Positions 45,233 through 55,701 of a stretch of 64,000 nt of DNA are shown here, piece by piece. Each line of letters opens with the position of its first letter. The first letter of the stretch is position 1. The translations under genes and the position numbers were made by a program. The stretch is from Zea mays (Eukaryota; Streptophyta; Magnoliopsida; Poales; Poaceae): contig NC_050098.1 in the NCBI RefSeq assembly GCF_902167145.1, positions 17,690,501 to 17,754,500 on the forward strand, read 5' to 3'. Under the pieces are notes generated by a model. The model saw nothing but the letters and a program-made list of their open reading frames with translations, was not told the DNA's origin and did no database searches.

Positions 45233-45537
45233 CTGAAAAACCACATACTTACTTAACACCATAGTTCCAAGTTCAAGATTTTATCACGGAGAAAAAGTTA
45301 AAACAGCATGATAGACTCCGACTTCAACAAAAGGGATTTTAAAGAGGCACAAATTCTTCCTTCCAAATTTAAACTGATAATAGCATCCATCAAACAAGCT
45401 CCCAAGAGAGTTTAACACGATTACATCAAATTGTTCCAAAATGACTCAACTCTATCTAGCCTAGTACCCCAAGGGTGCAAAAGCTAAGCTAGCTGCGAGG
45501 AGTCCGACTATCCAACTTCTAAGCCTATCCTGAACAC

Positions 45538-46407
45538 CTAATGAGCGAACGACGCAACACTCGACTCGGGGGAAGGTGGTCTTCCCGAGCCAGCAGTGTC
45601 CACACTGGAGGCAGGCTCATCTCCTCCCTCAATGTCGACGTCCTCGTTTGCCTCTTGGTCCTGGATCTCCTGGTGATGCATGTCCAGGTGCTCGTTAGCC
45701 TCAGCAAGCTGCTGCTGAGTGTTAATGAGCTGATCCTCTAGGACCTCGATGGTGTTCTCCCTGGTGCCCACCAGCTCCTCCAACTCCTGAATATCGGTGG
45801 ATAACTGCTCCACCTGCAAGTCCTTCTCCACCATTTCTTGAGATAAATCAACCACGAGTTCCTCTCTGTTATCCAACGTGATCTTTGTTGCCTCCAGCAG
45901 TGCCATCAGATGGGACATTGCCTCACCGCGCATCACCTGCAGACGGTACAGAGCATTCATGCACCGTACTGTCAGGTGCGCAGTCTGTCCTGGGTAGATG
46001 GCCCAGATATCCTTGGCATGCTCCACCCGATCCTTCCACATCGGGTCGTCCTCCCTCTCAGCGGGGAACAAGCCAATGGGGTGGGTAGCCAGCTCCAAGG
46101 GATGGAATCCGCAGAAGGTAGTCAATCCATGCAGAGCGATCGCCTCGATCGTGTCCTCTGCTCGGTATCCGAAAGACTCGGAGTCCAAAGAGCGCCATCC
46201 TGGCTGCAGGGGATGAGGCTCCAAGGTCATCCTCACCCTACAGCGAGGCACTCGGTGCTTCTCGAACTGCTGCACCGTGTACTGAGGGGGTGTCGTGTAT
46301 CCGGCCCCCTGAAGTACCTCCCACAAAATGCGGGGAAAGCCCTCTCGTGCAAGTCCGTCAGTGTGGGTCAGTGCATTTCCGTCATCGGAGGATCCGTGGG
46401 AAGTCAT
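45538..46407 (-). CDS. Extra sense ORF upstream of gag in E (289 aa, intact)
   Basis: Open from ATG 46407 to TGA 45538, between the primer site and gag and on the same strand as gag. The N-terminal half is a compact domain (EGFPRILWEVLQ, EKHRVPRCRVRMTLEPHP, GYRAEDTIEAIALHGLTTFCG, HPIGLFPAEREDDPMW). The C-terminal half (about 165-255) is a long coiled coil rich in Glu/Leu/Gln, then an acidic Ser-rich tail (DVDIEGGDEP). No zinc knuckle, protease or membrane segment. D has a frameshifted relative in the same place. I recall similar uncharacterised proteins from grass gypsy elements. Function unknown; a structural or RNA-binding role is only a guess. Confidence 0.8.
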   Translation of the reverse strand: MTSHGSSDDGNALTHTDGLAREGFPRILWEVLQGAGYTTPPQYTVQQFEKHRVPRCRVRMTLEPHPLQPGWRSLDSESFGYRAEDTIEAIALHGLTTFCGFHPLELATHPIGLFPAEREDDPMWKDRVEHAKDIWAIYPGQTAHLTVRCMNALYRLQVMRGEAMSHLMALLEATKITLDNREELVVDLSQEMVEKDLQVEQLSTDIQELEELVGTRENTIEVLEDQLINTQQQLAEANEHLDMHHQEIQDQEANEDVDIEGGDEPASSVDTAGSGRPPSPESSVASFAH

Positions 46408-46824
46408 CTGTGCACGGTTAAGCGTAAGTAAAAAAAAGAATTATAAAAAGAACAAGGAAAAAGAAAGAAAAATAAAACTCAGCCCTTCTCTAGTTAAATG
46501 AAAAGGCACTGGAGACCTAGTTGGTTGTTATCTTGTTTTTAAGTCCTTTACTCAGTTATCCATTTGCTTAATTATGAATGCATGCATGCTCGTCCTGAAC
46601 GGCCTCACAATAAGATAAAAGGAATAGGGAAGAACTCCCATCCTGTAAATGTGGCCTGTAGGGCCTAATTACTTAACCACCTAGCTACCCTTCTATTACC
46701 CTAAGGCTTCACGTCCTAGGTCTATCCTGCTCGCCCTACTGTCTATCCAACATTGTTTCTATCAAATTTTACTTAGAAAAATTGATGGTATTTACATTTT
46801 ATTGATTCCTCTGTGGTGGTACAA

Positions 46825-46836
46825 GCTCCGATACCA
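46825..46836 (-). promoter_or_regulatory. Primer-binding site, tRNA-iMet-like, element E
   Basis: On the minus strand TGGTATCGGAGC, one mismatch to the initiator-Met consensus TGGTATCAGAGC, two bases inside the 5' LTR end at 46839. Confidence 0.88.
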
Positions 46837-46838
46837 GC

Positions 46839-49800
46839 TGTGGCGGAACCGCCTGAATTATTCCAACTTAAGTGCCTAAGCCCTGCCTTAGAGGCTAGAC
46901 CACACTTAAATGGGAATAACCCGTCAATCCCTCGGATCTAGTCCGACACGGCCACTGACAGGATCAGGTACCACAATCTCACTCGATGGTGAGTCACAGA
47001 GCAAATACAATAAAGCATAAAACCATACATGTCAGAGTATTAAATTATTACATCATCATCATCCTCATCGGAGTTTTTGCAAAAGTAACCATCATTGTTC
47101 GAAGTGCAGCGGAAATAAACTAACGGTAAATAAATAGAGGGATGGGGAAGCCTGTCCCATCACTCCTCATGCTCCTCCTCAGCCGAGGCGGGGTCCCACT
47201 CGACAGTCCAACCCGGTGGCAAGGTGGACGGCCAAGTTATTCCAGCAACCATTTCCTCCAGAGAACCTGTAAAAAATTATGCCACAAGCAAGGCTGAGTA
47301 TACTAATACTCAGCTAGACTTACCCGGTGTGAGGAGTCTACTCCTCTACCTCTAGACATGCAGCTGTTTGGCTGTGGGGTTTGGTTGCCAAAAGCACTAG
47401 CTGAGTTTCTAAATCAAGATTTTAACTTAGTCAAAGTTAAGTGTGACTCTCTTAAGGCTAAAAGTGGACTATCTACTCATACATGGTAGCAAGCATTATT
47501 AACAATCAACATCTTATCTCAACTCATCATACTTCCACTTATTACTCAATGCAGTACAATGGATCAAGCAGTCTCATTAGCTGCGAGAAGCAGACGATTC
47601 GAATCGAGTTTTTATCCTTGCAAGGTAAACCTAAACACACGATATGTAGGGGCACTCCGTCCCCACACACATCAACCGTCCCCATCGATTCCCTGGCAAC
47701 AGATCAGGGCTCACCGCCTTGGCGTACAATGCCCCACTGACCCCGACTGGCCGTCGTGCAGTGACCGCACTTGTACCCACCATAACCGGAATGGGAGACC
47801 TCGTCTCAGGTCGCGTGAGGGGTAAAGTCTGCGGGCAGGTTCACTCAGGTACTAGGCTTACCGATTTACCATATTTCTCGGTATGTGTTTAGTACGTTCA
47901 AACGCTTGACACAGGTATCCGCACGTTAATCCTTATTCCATTTTCCATCTCGTGAATAACCAATCCCCATGGATTGTTGTCCACCAACTAGTATCATGAC
48001 AGTGTGAAAGTGGGTACAATCAATTTCCTGATCTCGCGCGAGTGCTAGAAAAATCACTCGTCTTCTACCGAGATCCTAATTAAATAAAGCAACTACTCGA
48101 CCTGTCATACTAGTATTCATCTCAAAAGGATTCCTGAGATCATGCAACTAGGGTTTCAAACAACTCCTACACCTAAGTGCACAATCAAACCTACAATCAT
48201 TAAGTGAAGTAAAATAGCATAAATAACAGGTTATGCATAAAACCGGGGCTTGCCTTCCAAAGCAGTGGCAGGCAGGTCCTCTGGTGCAGGCTCGGGTGCT
48301 GGGTCCGGGGCTACCTCCTGAGCAGCTCCTTGCTCCGGCACGAGGATGTACTCTCCGTCAGCAAGATTACATTCTATCGAAATGCAATGAACATGTATGT
48401 CATGATTATGCAAGATTTAATAACATTTATTTTAAAGAAACTAAGTCAAGCATTAACTTAGGGTTTTCTGGTTATGTGGGGCTTCTAGTGGTATACATAT
48501 ACGTAGACTTATTACCTTTTAGGTTTAGGTTTTCTTTTAGGATAACACAGTGGATTAGTATTGTCTTTATAGATTTCAGTGGACAATTTTTATAAAGGTT
48601 TTAGGACGACATTAATTTCCATTATTCATTTTCCTTTCTTTAATTTCCATTTAGGGTTTCTAGGATAGGTTTGAACTACGACAGTGTTTTAAAAATTTCC
48701 AAAAATTCTGTAAAAATTACAGTGGGTTGTCATTTGCTATTCTAGCCTGTTTTAAGAATTTTGAGGCTTAAGTACAAAAGCTAGGCTGTAAACAAAAATG
48801 ACCAGAGTTATGCAAAATGGCTCACTTTACACTACATATCTTAGTTAGGGGTAGGTTCTGTCTTAAAGGTTATTTTTGCTGGCATCCCATAGTAATAATA
48901 GGTCTCTGTGCTAAAAATCACAGAAAACTAAGGGGTGGTTATTTAGTTATGATTTTCTTAAGTTTAAGGTCAAAAAGGCTCTTTCTACTACATTATTATT
49001 TGAAAAATGTCAAACAGCAGATTTCATATTTTTCCTAAGTTCTCTCTAATAAAACAATAGCTATCCCAAGGGTGGGGGTGTTTTTACCTTGGGGTTATTT
49101 TTGTAGAGTTTTCCTAAGTTTTACTTGTTTTATTAAAACAAAAGGGATCCTGCTTATTTTATACTAACACAGGGCATGATATATTTTTCTAGTGAACTAT
49201 CTTGAATAAGTAACCTAACAAAAATAGAGGTACTCTCTGGTTCATTAATTAAATTACATTTTCTATTTTTCTTATCCTTAAGCATATTATAGAATAAAGG
49301 GTAAAACTAACTTTATTGGAGTGGACAGAGAGGTTTAACATTTTTATTTGGTTTATGAGGTATACATAAACTTCTCAAAATTTTTCTAACCCCAGTCAAA
49401 TAGTGCAACTAATTTTGGCCCTATTATTAAGCTTTTGGTCAAAACTATAATTAAATCAGAGCTTTAAGGTTCTCTATAGTACATAGGGGGTTTTATATTT
49501 TTCTTAAGTAGGTTACATTATTTAGAGTCTGACAAAATTGGTTTGACCAAATTTGGATGATTTAAACAGAAGCTATGCATTTTCAAAGTTTCTGCCCAAT
49601 TTAAAAACAGATTTAATTAAGGTTTTCTGGAAAAACAGTTTACACCGAGGTCCCTGGGTTTAAACTAAATCCACCTTCGCAAATCTACCCCCACGCCACT
49701 ATTCCCCTGTGTCTCTGACATTTCACAAAACCCCCTGACCTTCTCTCCCTCTCACCCGCAGTCCTTCCGCTTATGTAAACAGTAACCGCGGGAAAGAATA

Positions 49801-51205
49801 GGGTGGCGCGGCTTACCGGCGGCGAGGGAGGTCCGGCGAAGGGTGGGGTTGGCTCGGGGAGACTCTGGCGGTCACGTCGAGGTACGGCTTGACGTCGGGG
49901 ATGGCCGGAATCGCCCGGTCCACGCGTGCAGGCGGTTGTCCTCGTCGGCGGCAAGTATACCGGCCAAACCACGGCGAACTGGTTCAATCCGAGGGCATGG
50001 TGAGCTTCACGGGGTAACATAGCGACCGTGTGCACAAGGAATCGAAGGATGGTGGAGTGGTTTACCCGGTCCACGTACTCCGGCGGGGTTGAGAGCTCCG
50101 GCGAGCGTGGACTGGCCTCTCCGGCGAAGCAAACTCCGATTCCTCGCTCGGGGAGCTTCACAGAGGTGTGCACAGTCTTCTCCGAGGGCTGGACGGGGTT
50201 GGGAATGGCTCCACCGGCCGGTCTATGGTGGCCGAGGGGTTGGGCGGCCGCGGACTCGCTACGCACGGGCAAACGGCGACGAGCTCGACTCCGGTGTGGT
50301 TTGAGGGTGCGCGGAAGGGAACAATCTAAGTCTGGGAGGGTTTTATAAGCGCGGGCACGGGCCATGGCGCTGGCTTTGGCTCGGGCGCGGCGCTGGGCGT
50401 GCGAGGGCGCGCGCGAGTGTGCTCTGGCGCGGGCAGAAGGCGTCGAACACGTGGAGGTGTTTTTCTTCCAGTGTTCAAACGTCTCTAGAGATCGCAAACG
50501 TGCGAATCTCGCCATGAATCCGGTGTAGGCCTCCTCCTGGCACCTAGGGCTATCTCACATGTGTGAGTTCCAATGGAGGATACGCCCTAGATCAGGAGAT
50601 AGACGGGCGCCAAATCTGGCTTGTCTCACTGCCCACTCAGCGACAAAACTGATGTCAAGAGCTGTCAAACGTCTGAGTCTCGGTCTCCACTTTTTCCAGG
50701 GGGTGCCTTAAGTGGTATACCACATTTTTGGTATAGAACCCAAGTGGTTTTGGCGCCATCTTCAAAGTGAACACGGTTGATCTTTGGGTTAGGGTTAAAA
50801 ATTGACTTAGAGGGAAATAGAGAGCTCTAGCTCTCTCTCCACTTGGAGATTTGAATTGGGGTTTCTCCAAGGGTCTTTTTGCAATATTTCCCCCCTCTAA
50901 TTGATGGTTACAAAGTTAGTTAGGGTTTGGGTAAAAGTTACACATGCTTTGCACACTTGATCACTCTCCCCCCCCTTACCTAGGGTTTTGGGGAGCTAGG
51001 GTTTAGGGGAGGTCTAGGGTTCTTCTCCCCTCTTATCCAAGGTGGTGAGTGAGTAAGGATTAGGGTAATGCTTCTCATGCCATTGGCAACTTTATTAGCA
51101 TTTGATCTCCAAGTTCTTATGTGTTGCCCTAAGCCTTTACCCCTTGTGATCACAGCTTCTAGTGCCAAAGTGGGTTTTAGCTAGGGTAACACCTGGGGTG
51201 TTACA
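46839..51205 (-). repeat. 5' LTR of E (4367 bp)
   Basis: Near-identical to 36198-40565. It is the 5' LTR because the primer site adjoins it on the left and transcription is leftward. Promoter TTATAAAA on the minus strand at 50348-50341. Confidence 0.95.
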
Positions 51206-51210
51206 GAATG

Positions 51211-52057
51211 TGCGTATACTTCATACTTGAACGCATTTGCATAAATGAACAATATAATACATAAATGAATAAATAAAGTGGTATTTAGCATTCACGATGT
51301 GATATTTGATTGTGCATATAAATTGAATTTAAAACCTATTTGATACTGATTGGAACTTTAGATAAAAAAAGAGAGAGAAAAGAGGAAACAAAAGAAAGAA
51401 AAATCTGCCGGTTGGGCCAATTTCACCTAGATAGCTCACATGCACTTGCCATACGATTTTCTATTTTTTTATTTATTTGGCCGGAGCTTACCTCAACATG
51501 ACATTAGAGATGAGGTCAGCATGCAAGCCACCAGGAGTCTCACGACTGAGTTCTAAGCCACTTGAGTCGCTGCTTGTGGATCCAGATTCAACAAAATTTT
51601 CTATTCTGCTCTGTAATGGACTCACGCTGCAGCAGCAACAAACCCACACCCATGACCCAAAAGCTCCTCCTATCGCATGGACGTCAGGTTGCCGTCCCTG
51701 GAATATTGCTGCATGAAGCCGGGTTGTTGCGAGCAGACGCCGACCATTGCGCTGACAGTAGACCCAGGATCCGAAGCTTGTTCTCCGAAGATTGTTGTGA
51801 GCGGGCGAACCGGGACTTGCCGTTGTTGATTCCCTTCCTGCAGCCCAGGCTCCACCTCCACGTATATAAATACTGGCCCTAAGAATACCTCTACTCTCCA
51901 TCCTAGGGACACCCGAGCGCCGTTCTAGCCAAGGAAGAGAGAGAGAGAGAGAGTCAGCTATAGCAGGAAGCAGCCGCATTGCATCGCTCTCGTGATGGAG
52001 GTTGGATGGGCGGTCGGGATCTTCGCCTGATTCCTGGGACCCGTTCCAGTGCATCGC
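51211..52057 (+). repeat. Element F LTR, segment 2
   Basis: Continuation of the F LTR between E and G. A TATA box TATATAAATA (51864-51873) in front of a purine-rich GAGAGAGAGAG leader supports + orientation. It ends with ATCGC (52053-52057), the target duplication of G. Minus frames open here (for example 52117-51488) show no domain. Confidence 0.7.
52053..52057. repeat. Target duplication ATCGC, left of Sirevirus G
   Basis: ATCGC immediately before TGAAAGG (52058), matched by ATCGC at 60353-60357 after the 3' LTR ends at 60352. Confidence 0.95.
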
Positions 52058-53250
52058 TGAAAGGAAAATGTGCCCTTGGGCCATTTCTAAGTATTTTGGT
52101 GATTTAGTGTCCAACACAAGTGCCTAAGTGTTAAATGGTGGACAAAGTACAAATCAAGTATAAAGGTATGTTTCTCAGACTTAGTACATTGTTTTAGAGA
52201 CTAATGCATTGTGTCTAACTGCTGGAAACAGGAAAAATCAAGTTGAAATTAAAGATGGCTTTGTTCAACCAAAGTCAGCTCTGTCTGGGTGCACCGGACT
52301 GTCCGGTGGTGCACCTGACAGTGTCCGGTGCGCCAGGCTGGCGCAGGCGAACTTGCTGCTCTCGGGAAGTGATTAACGGCGTACGGCTATAATTCACCGG
52401 ACTGTCCGGTGAGCCAACGGTCGGCCGCGCGATCCGCGCGAGACACGTGGCCGAGCCAACGGTCGGAAGGGGGCACCGAACTGTCCGGTGTGCACCGGAC
52501 AGTGTCCGGTGCGCCAACGGCTCGAAATCTGCAACGGTCGGCTTCGCCAAAGAAGGAAAGAAATCCGCACCGGACTGTCCGGTGCGCCAGGCGACAGAAG
52601 GCAAGAATTGCCTTCCTGGAATGCACTCAACGGCTCCTAGTTGCCTTGGGGCTATAAAAGGGACCCCTAGGCGCATGGAGGAGTACACCAAGCATTCTCT
52701 AAGCATTCCTAAGCACCAAGACTTCGATTCCGCGTATTTGATTCTTTGTGATAGCAACTAGAGCTCTATTTGAGTTGTGAACTCGTCGAGTTGTGTTGTG
52801 AGCTCTTGTTGCGACTTGTGTGCGTGTTGTTGCTCTGATTTTGTGTCTTGTGTGCGTTGTTCATCCCTCCCTTACTCCGTGCTTCTTTGTGAACATCAAA
52901 GTGTAAGGGCGAGAGGCTCCAAGTTGTGGAGATTCCTCGCAAGTGGGATATAGTTAAGTGAAAGCAAAACACCGTGGTATTCAAGTGGGTCTTTGGACCG
53001 CTTGAAAGGGGTTGATTGCAACCCTCGTCCGTTGGGACGCCACAACGTGGAGTAGGCAAGTGTTGGACTTGGCCGAACCACGGGATAAACCACTGTGCCA
53101 TCTCTATGTTGATCTCTTTGTGGTTATCGTGTTGTGCAAGCTCTCCTCTCTAGCCACTTGGCTTAATTGTGCTAAATCCTAATCAAATTTTGTGGATTAA
53201 GTTCCAAGTTTTTACAGGATCACCTATTCACCCCCCTCTAGGTGCTCTCA
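52058..53250 (+). repeat. 5' LTR of Sirevirus G
   Basis: 1193 bp ending TTCACCCCCCTCTAG then GTGCTCTCA. CACCGGAC palindrome modules lie at 52290-52336, 52395-52412 and 52475-52590. TATA box TATAAAAG at 52653-52660. Confidence 0.95.
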
Positions 53251-53252
53251 AT

Positions 53253-53264
53253 TGGTATCAGAGC
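53253..53264 (+). promoter_or_regulatory. Primer-binding site, tRNA-iMet, Sirevirus G
   Basis: TGGTATCAGAGC starting 3 bases after the 5' LTR, identical to the site in element B. Confidence 0.96.
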
Positions 53265-53299
53265 CGTTCTCTTCACGAAAGGACTAATCGCCCAAAGAG

Positions 53300-55691
53300 A
53301 TGGATCCTAAGGGCAAGGGGATTGTGATCAATGATAAGGAGAAGGAGTCCTTCATCAACGAGCCGAAAGATGACAAGCCTACCGACTCGGGCTCGGGCCA
53401 CAAACGAAAAGATGGAAAGAAGAAGAAGACGAGGCGCATCAAGGAGATCGTCTACTACGACGACATCGACGAGTCATCTTCTTCCCAAAAGGACGACGAA
53501 AATGACTACGAGAAAAAGAAGACGATTAACTCAAACTTCTCTTTCGATTATTCTCGTATTTCGCATAGTTCAAATGCACATTTGCTATCCATTCCTCTTG
53601 GCAAGCCTCTACACTTTGATGGGGAGGACTACGGATTTTGGAGTCACAAAATGTGTAGTCACTTGTTCTCGCTCCATCCTAGTATATGGGAGATTGTAGA
53701 GAGTGGAATGAAATTTGATAGCTCGGATAGTCCTTTGTTTATCAATGAACAGATTCATAAAAATGCACAAGCTACTACTATGTTGTTAGCCTCATTGTGC
53801 AGGGACGAGTACCATAAGGTGAGCGGCTTGGACAATGCCAAGCAGATCTGGGACACCCTCAAGATCTCACATGAGGGGAACGACGTCACCATGCTCACCA
53901 AGATGGAGTTGGTGGAAGGCGAACTTGGGAGATTCGTGATGATAAGAGGGGAGGAGCCAACCCAGACATACAACAGGCTAAAGACCCTCATCAACAAGAT
54001 AAGGAGCTATGGAAGCACGCGATGGACGGACCACGACGTCATCCGCCTAATGCTAAGGTCATTTACTGTCCTTGATCCACATCTTGTCAACAATATTCGT
54101 GAGAATCCTAGGTACACGAAGATGACGCCCGAGGAGATCCTTGGAAAGTTCGTAAGCGGGCGGATGATGATCAAGGAGGCTAGATACGTCGATGATGCAT
54201 TAAATGGTCCAATCCAAGAGCCTCAAACTATTGCTATCAAGGCAACAAGGAGCAAGGAGGCGCTACCTAGCAAGGTGGCACAAGTTGAGGCGGCCGGGCT
54301 TAATGATGAAGAGATGGCTCTCATCATCAAGAGATTCAAGACGACGCTAAAGGGTCGCAAGGAGCACCCCAACAAGAACAAGACGAAGGGGAAGCGCTCC
54401 TGCTTCAAATATGGTAAGATTGGTCATTTTATAGCTAATTGTCCCGATAATGATAGTGACCAGGAAAAGAAGAGTGGAAAGTGGGAAAAGAAGAAGAACT
54501 ACAAGAAGGCAAAGGGTGAGGCACATCTTGGAAAGGAGTGGGACTCGGATTGCTCCTCGTCTGACTCTGACAACGAAGGACTCGCCGCCACCGCCTTCAA
54601 CAAGTCATTCCTCTTCCCCAACGAGCATCACACATGCCTCATGGCAAAGGAGAAGAAGGTATGTACTCGAAACAATACTACTTATGCTTCTTCAAGCGAG
54701 GATGAGTCTAGTGATGATGATGAAATAGACTATTCATGCTTATTCAAGGGACTAGATAGAACCAAGGTTGATAAAAATCAATGAATTAATTGATGCCTTG
54801 AATGATAAGAATAGGTTATTAGAAAAACAAGAGGACCTTTTATATGAAGAGCACGATAAGTTTGTTAGTGCACAAAATTCTCTTGCTCTAGAAGTTAAAA
54901 GGAATGAAATGCTTTCTTATGAACTATCTACTTGTCATGAAACCATTTCTACTTTAAAAAGTGCTAATAATGATTTAAATGCTAAACTAGAAGTATCAAG
55001 TAAATCTAACTCTTGTGTAGAACATGTTATGATTTGCAATAGGTGCAAAGATTTTAATGTTGATGCTTGTAGTGAACACCTAGTTTGCATTTCTAAATTA
55101 AATGATGAAGTGGCTAGTCTTAATGCCCAACTTAAGACTAGCAAGAGTGAATTTGACAAGCTAAAATTTGCAAGGGATGCCTACACGATTGGTAGACACC
55201 CCTCAATTAAGGATGGTCTTGGCTTCAAGAGGGAAGTCAAGAACTTAACAAGCCATAAGGCTTCCATCTCCGCCAAGGAGAAAGGGAAGGCCTCTATGGC
55301 TAGTAGTGCTCAAAAGAACCATGCCTTCATGTATCATGATAGGAGACATTCTAGAAATGGTTATAGAAGTTATGATACTTTTGATTCTCATGCCATGGTT
55401 GCTTCTAGTTCTTCTATTATGCATGATAGAAATTTAGCTAGGAGAAATGTTATTAATCACATGCCTAGAAGAAATGTTGCTCATGTGCGTAGGAAAATAA
55501 ATAGTGAACCTTCTACAATTTATCATGCCTTAAATGCTTCCTTTGCTATTTGTAGAAAGGATAGGAAGATAGTTGCTAGAAAATTAGGGGCAAAATGCAA
55601 GGGAGATAAAACTTGCATTTGGGTCCCTAAGAATATTGTCACTAACCTTGTAGGACCCAACAAGAGTTGGGTACCTAAGACCCAAGCCTAA
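53300..55691 (+). pseudogene. gag: Sirevirus G gag (one frameshift)
   Basis: ATG at 53300 (MDPKGKGIVINDK). A basic N-terminus, then the copia gag domain (LHFDGEDYGFWSHKM, LCRDEYHKVSGLDNAKQIWD, GELGRFVMIRGEEPTQTYNR), then a zinc knuckle that reads CFKYGKIGHFIANC, with the second Cys replaced by Tyr, then an acidic stretch. An extra A in an A run near 54774-54779 shifts the frame; the second frame carries a long coiled coil (about 54780-55190) and a basic C-terminus ending VPKTQA at 55691. The C-terminal coiled coil is typical of Sirevirus gag. Loss of the knuckle Cys should impair RNA binding. Confidence 0.92.
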
Positions 55692-55701
55692 ATTTGCCTT
55701 G

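Larger units (their letters stand above)
36198..51205 (-). mobile_element. Chromovirus E (Tekay-type), complete, with 4.37-kb LTRs
   Basis: 15,008 bp on the minus strand with target duplication GAATG at 36193-36197 and 51206-51210. Order on the minus strand: 5' LTR (51205-46839), primer site, extra ORF, gag-pol with chromodomain, polypurine tract CTTTAAGGGGGGAGGGC (40582-40566) and 3' LTR (40565-36198). About 37 LTR differences by eye in 4367 bp (about 0.85%). LTRs make up 58% of the element. Confidence 0.95.

Noticed and set aside
51488..52117. 209-aa minus frame in F
   Set aside because: It spans the F/G junction (52057/52058), so it cannot be an ancestral gene.
52290..52590. Regularly repeated palindromes that could suggest a CRISPR array
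   Set aside because: The repeats are short LTR palindromes with irregular spacing and no unique equal-length spacers, and the genome is a plant nuclear one.
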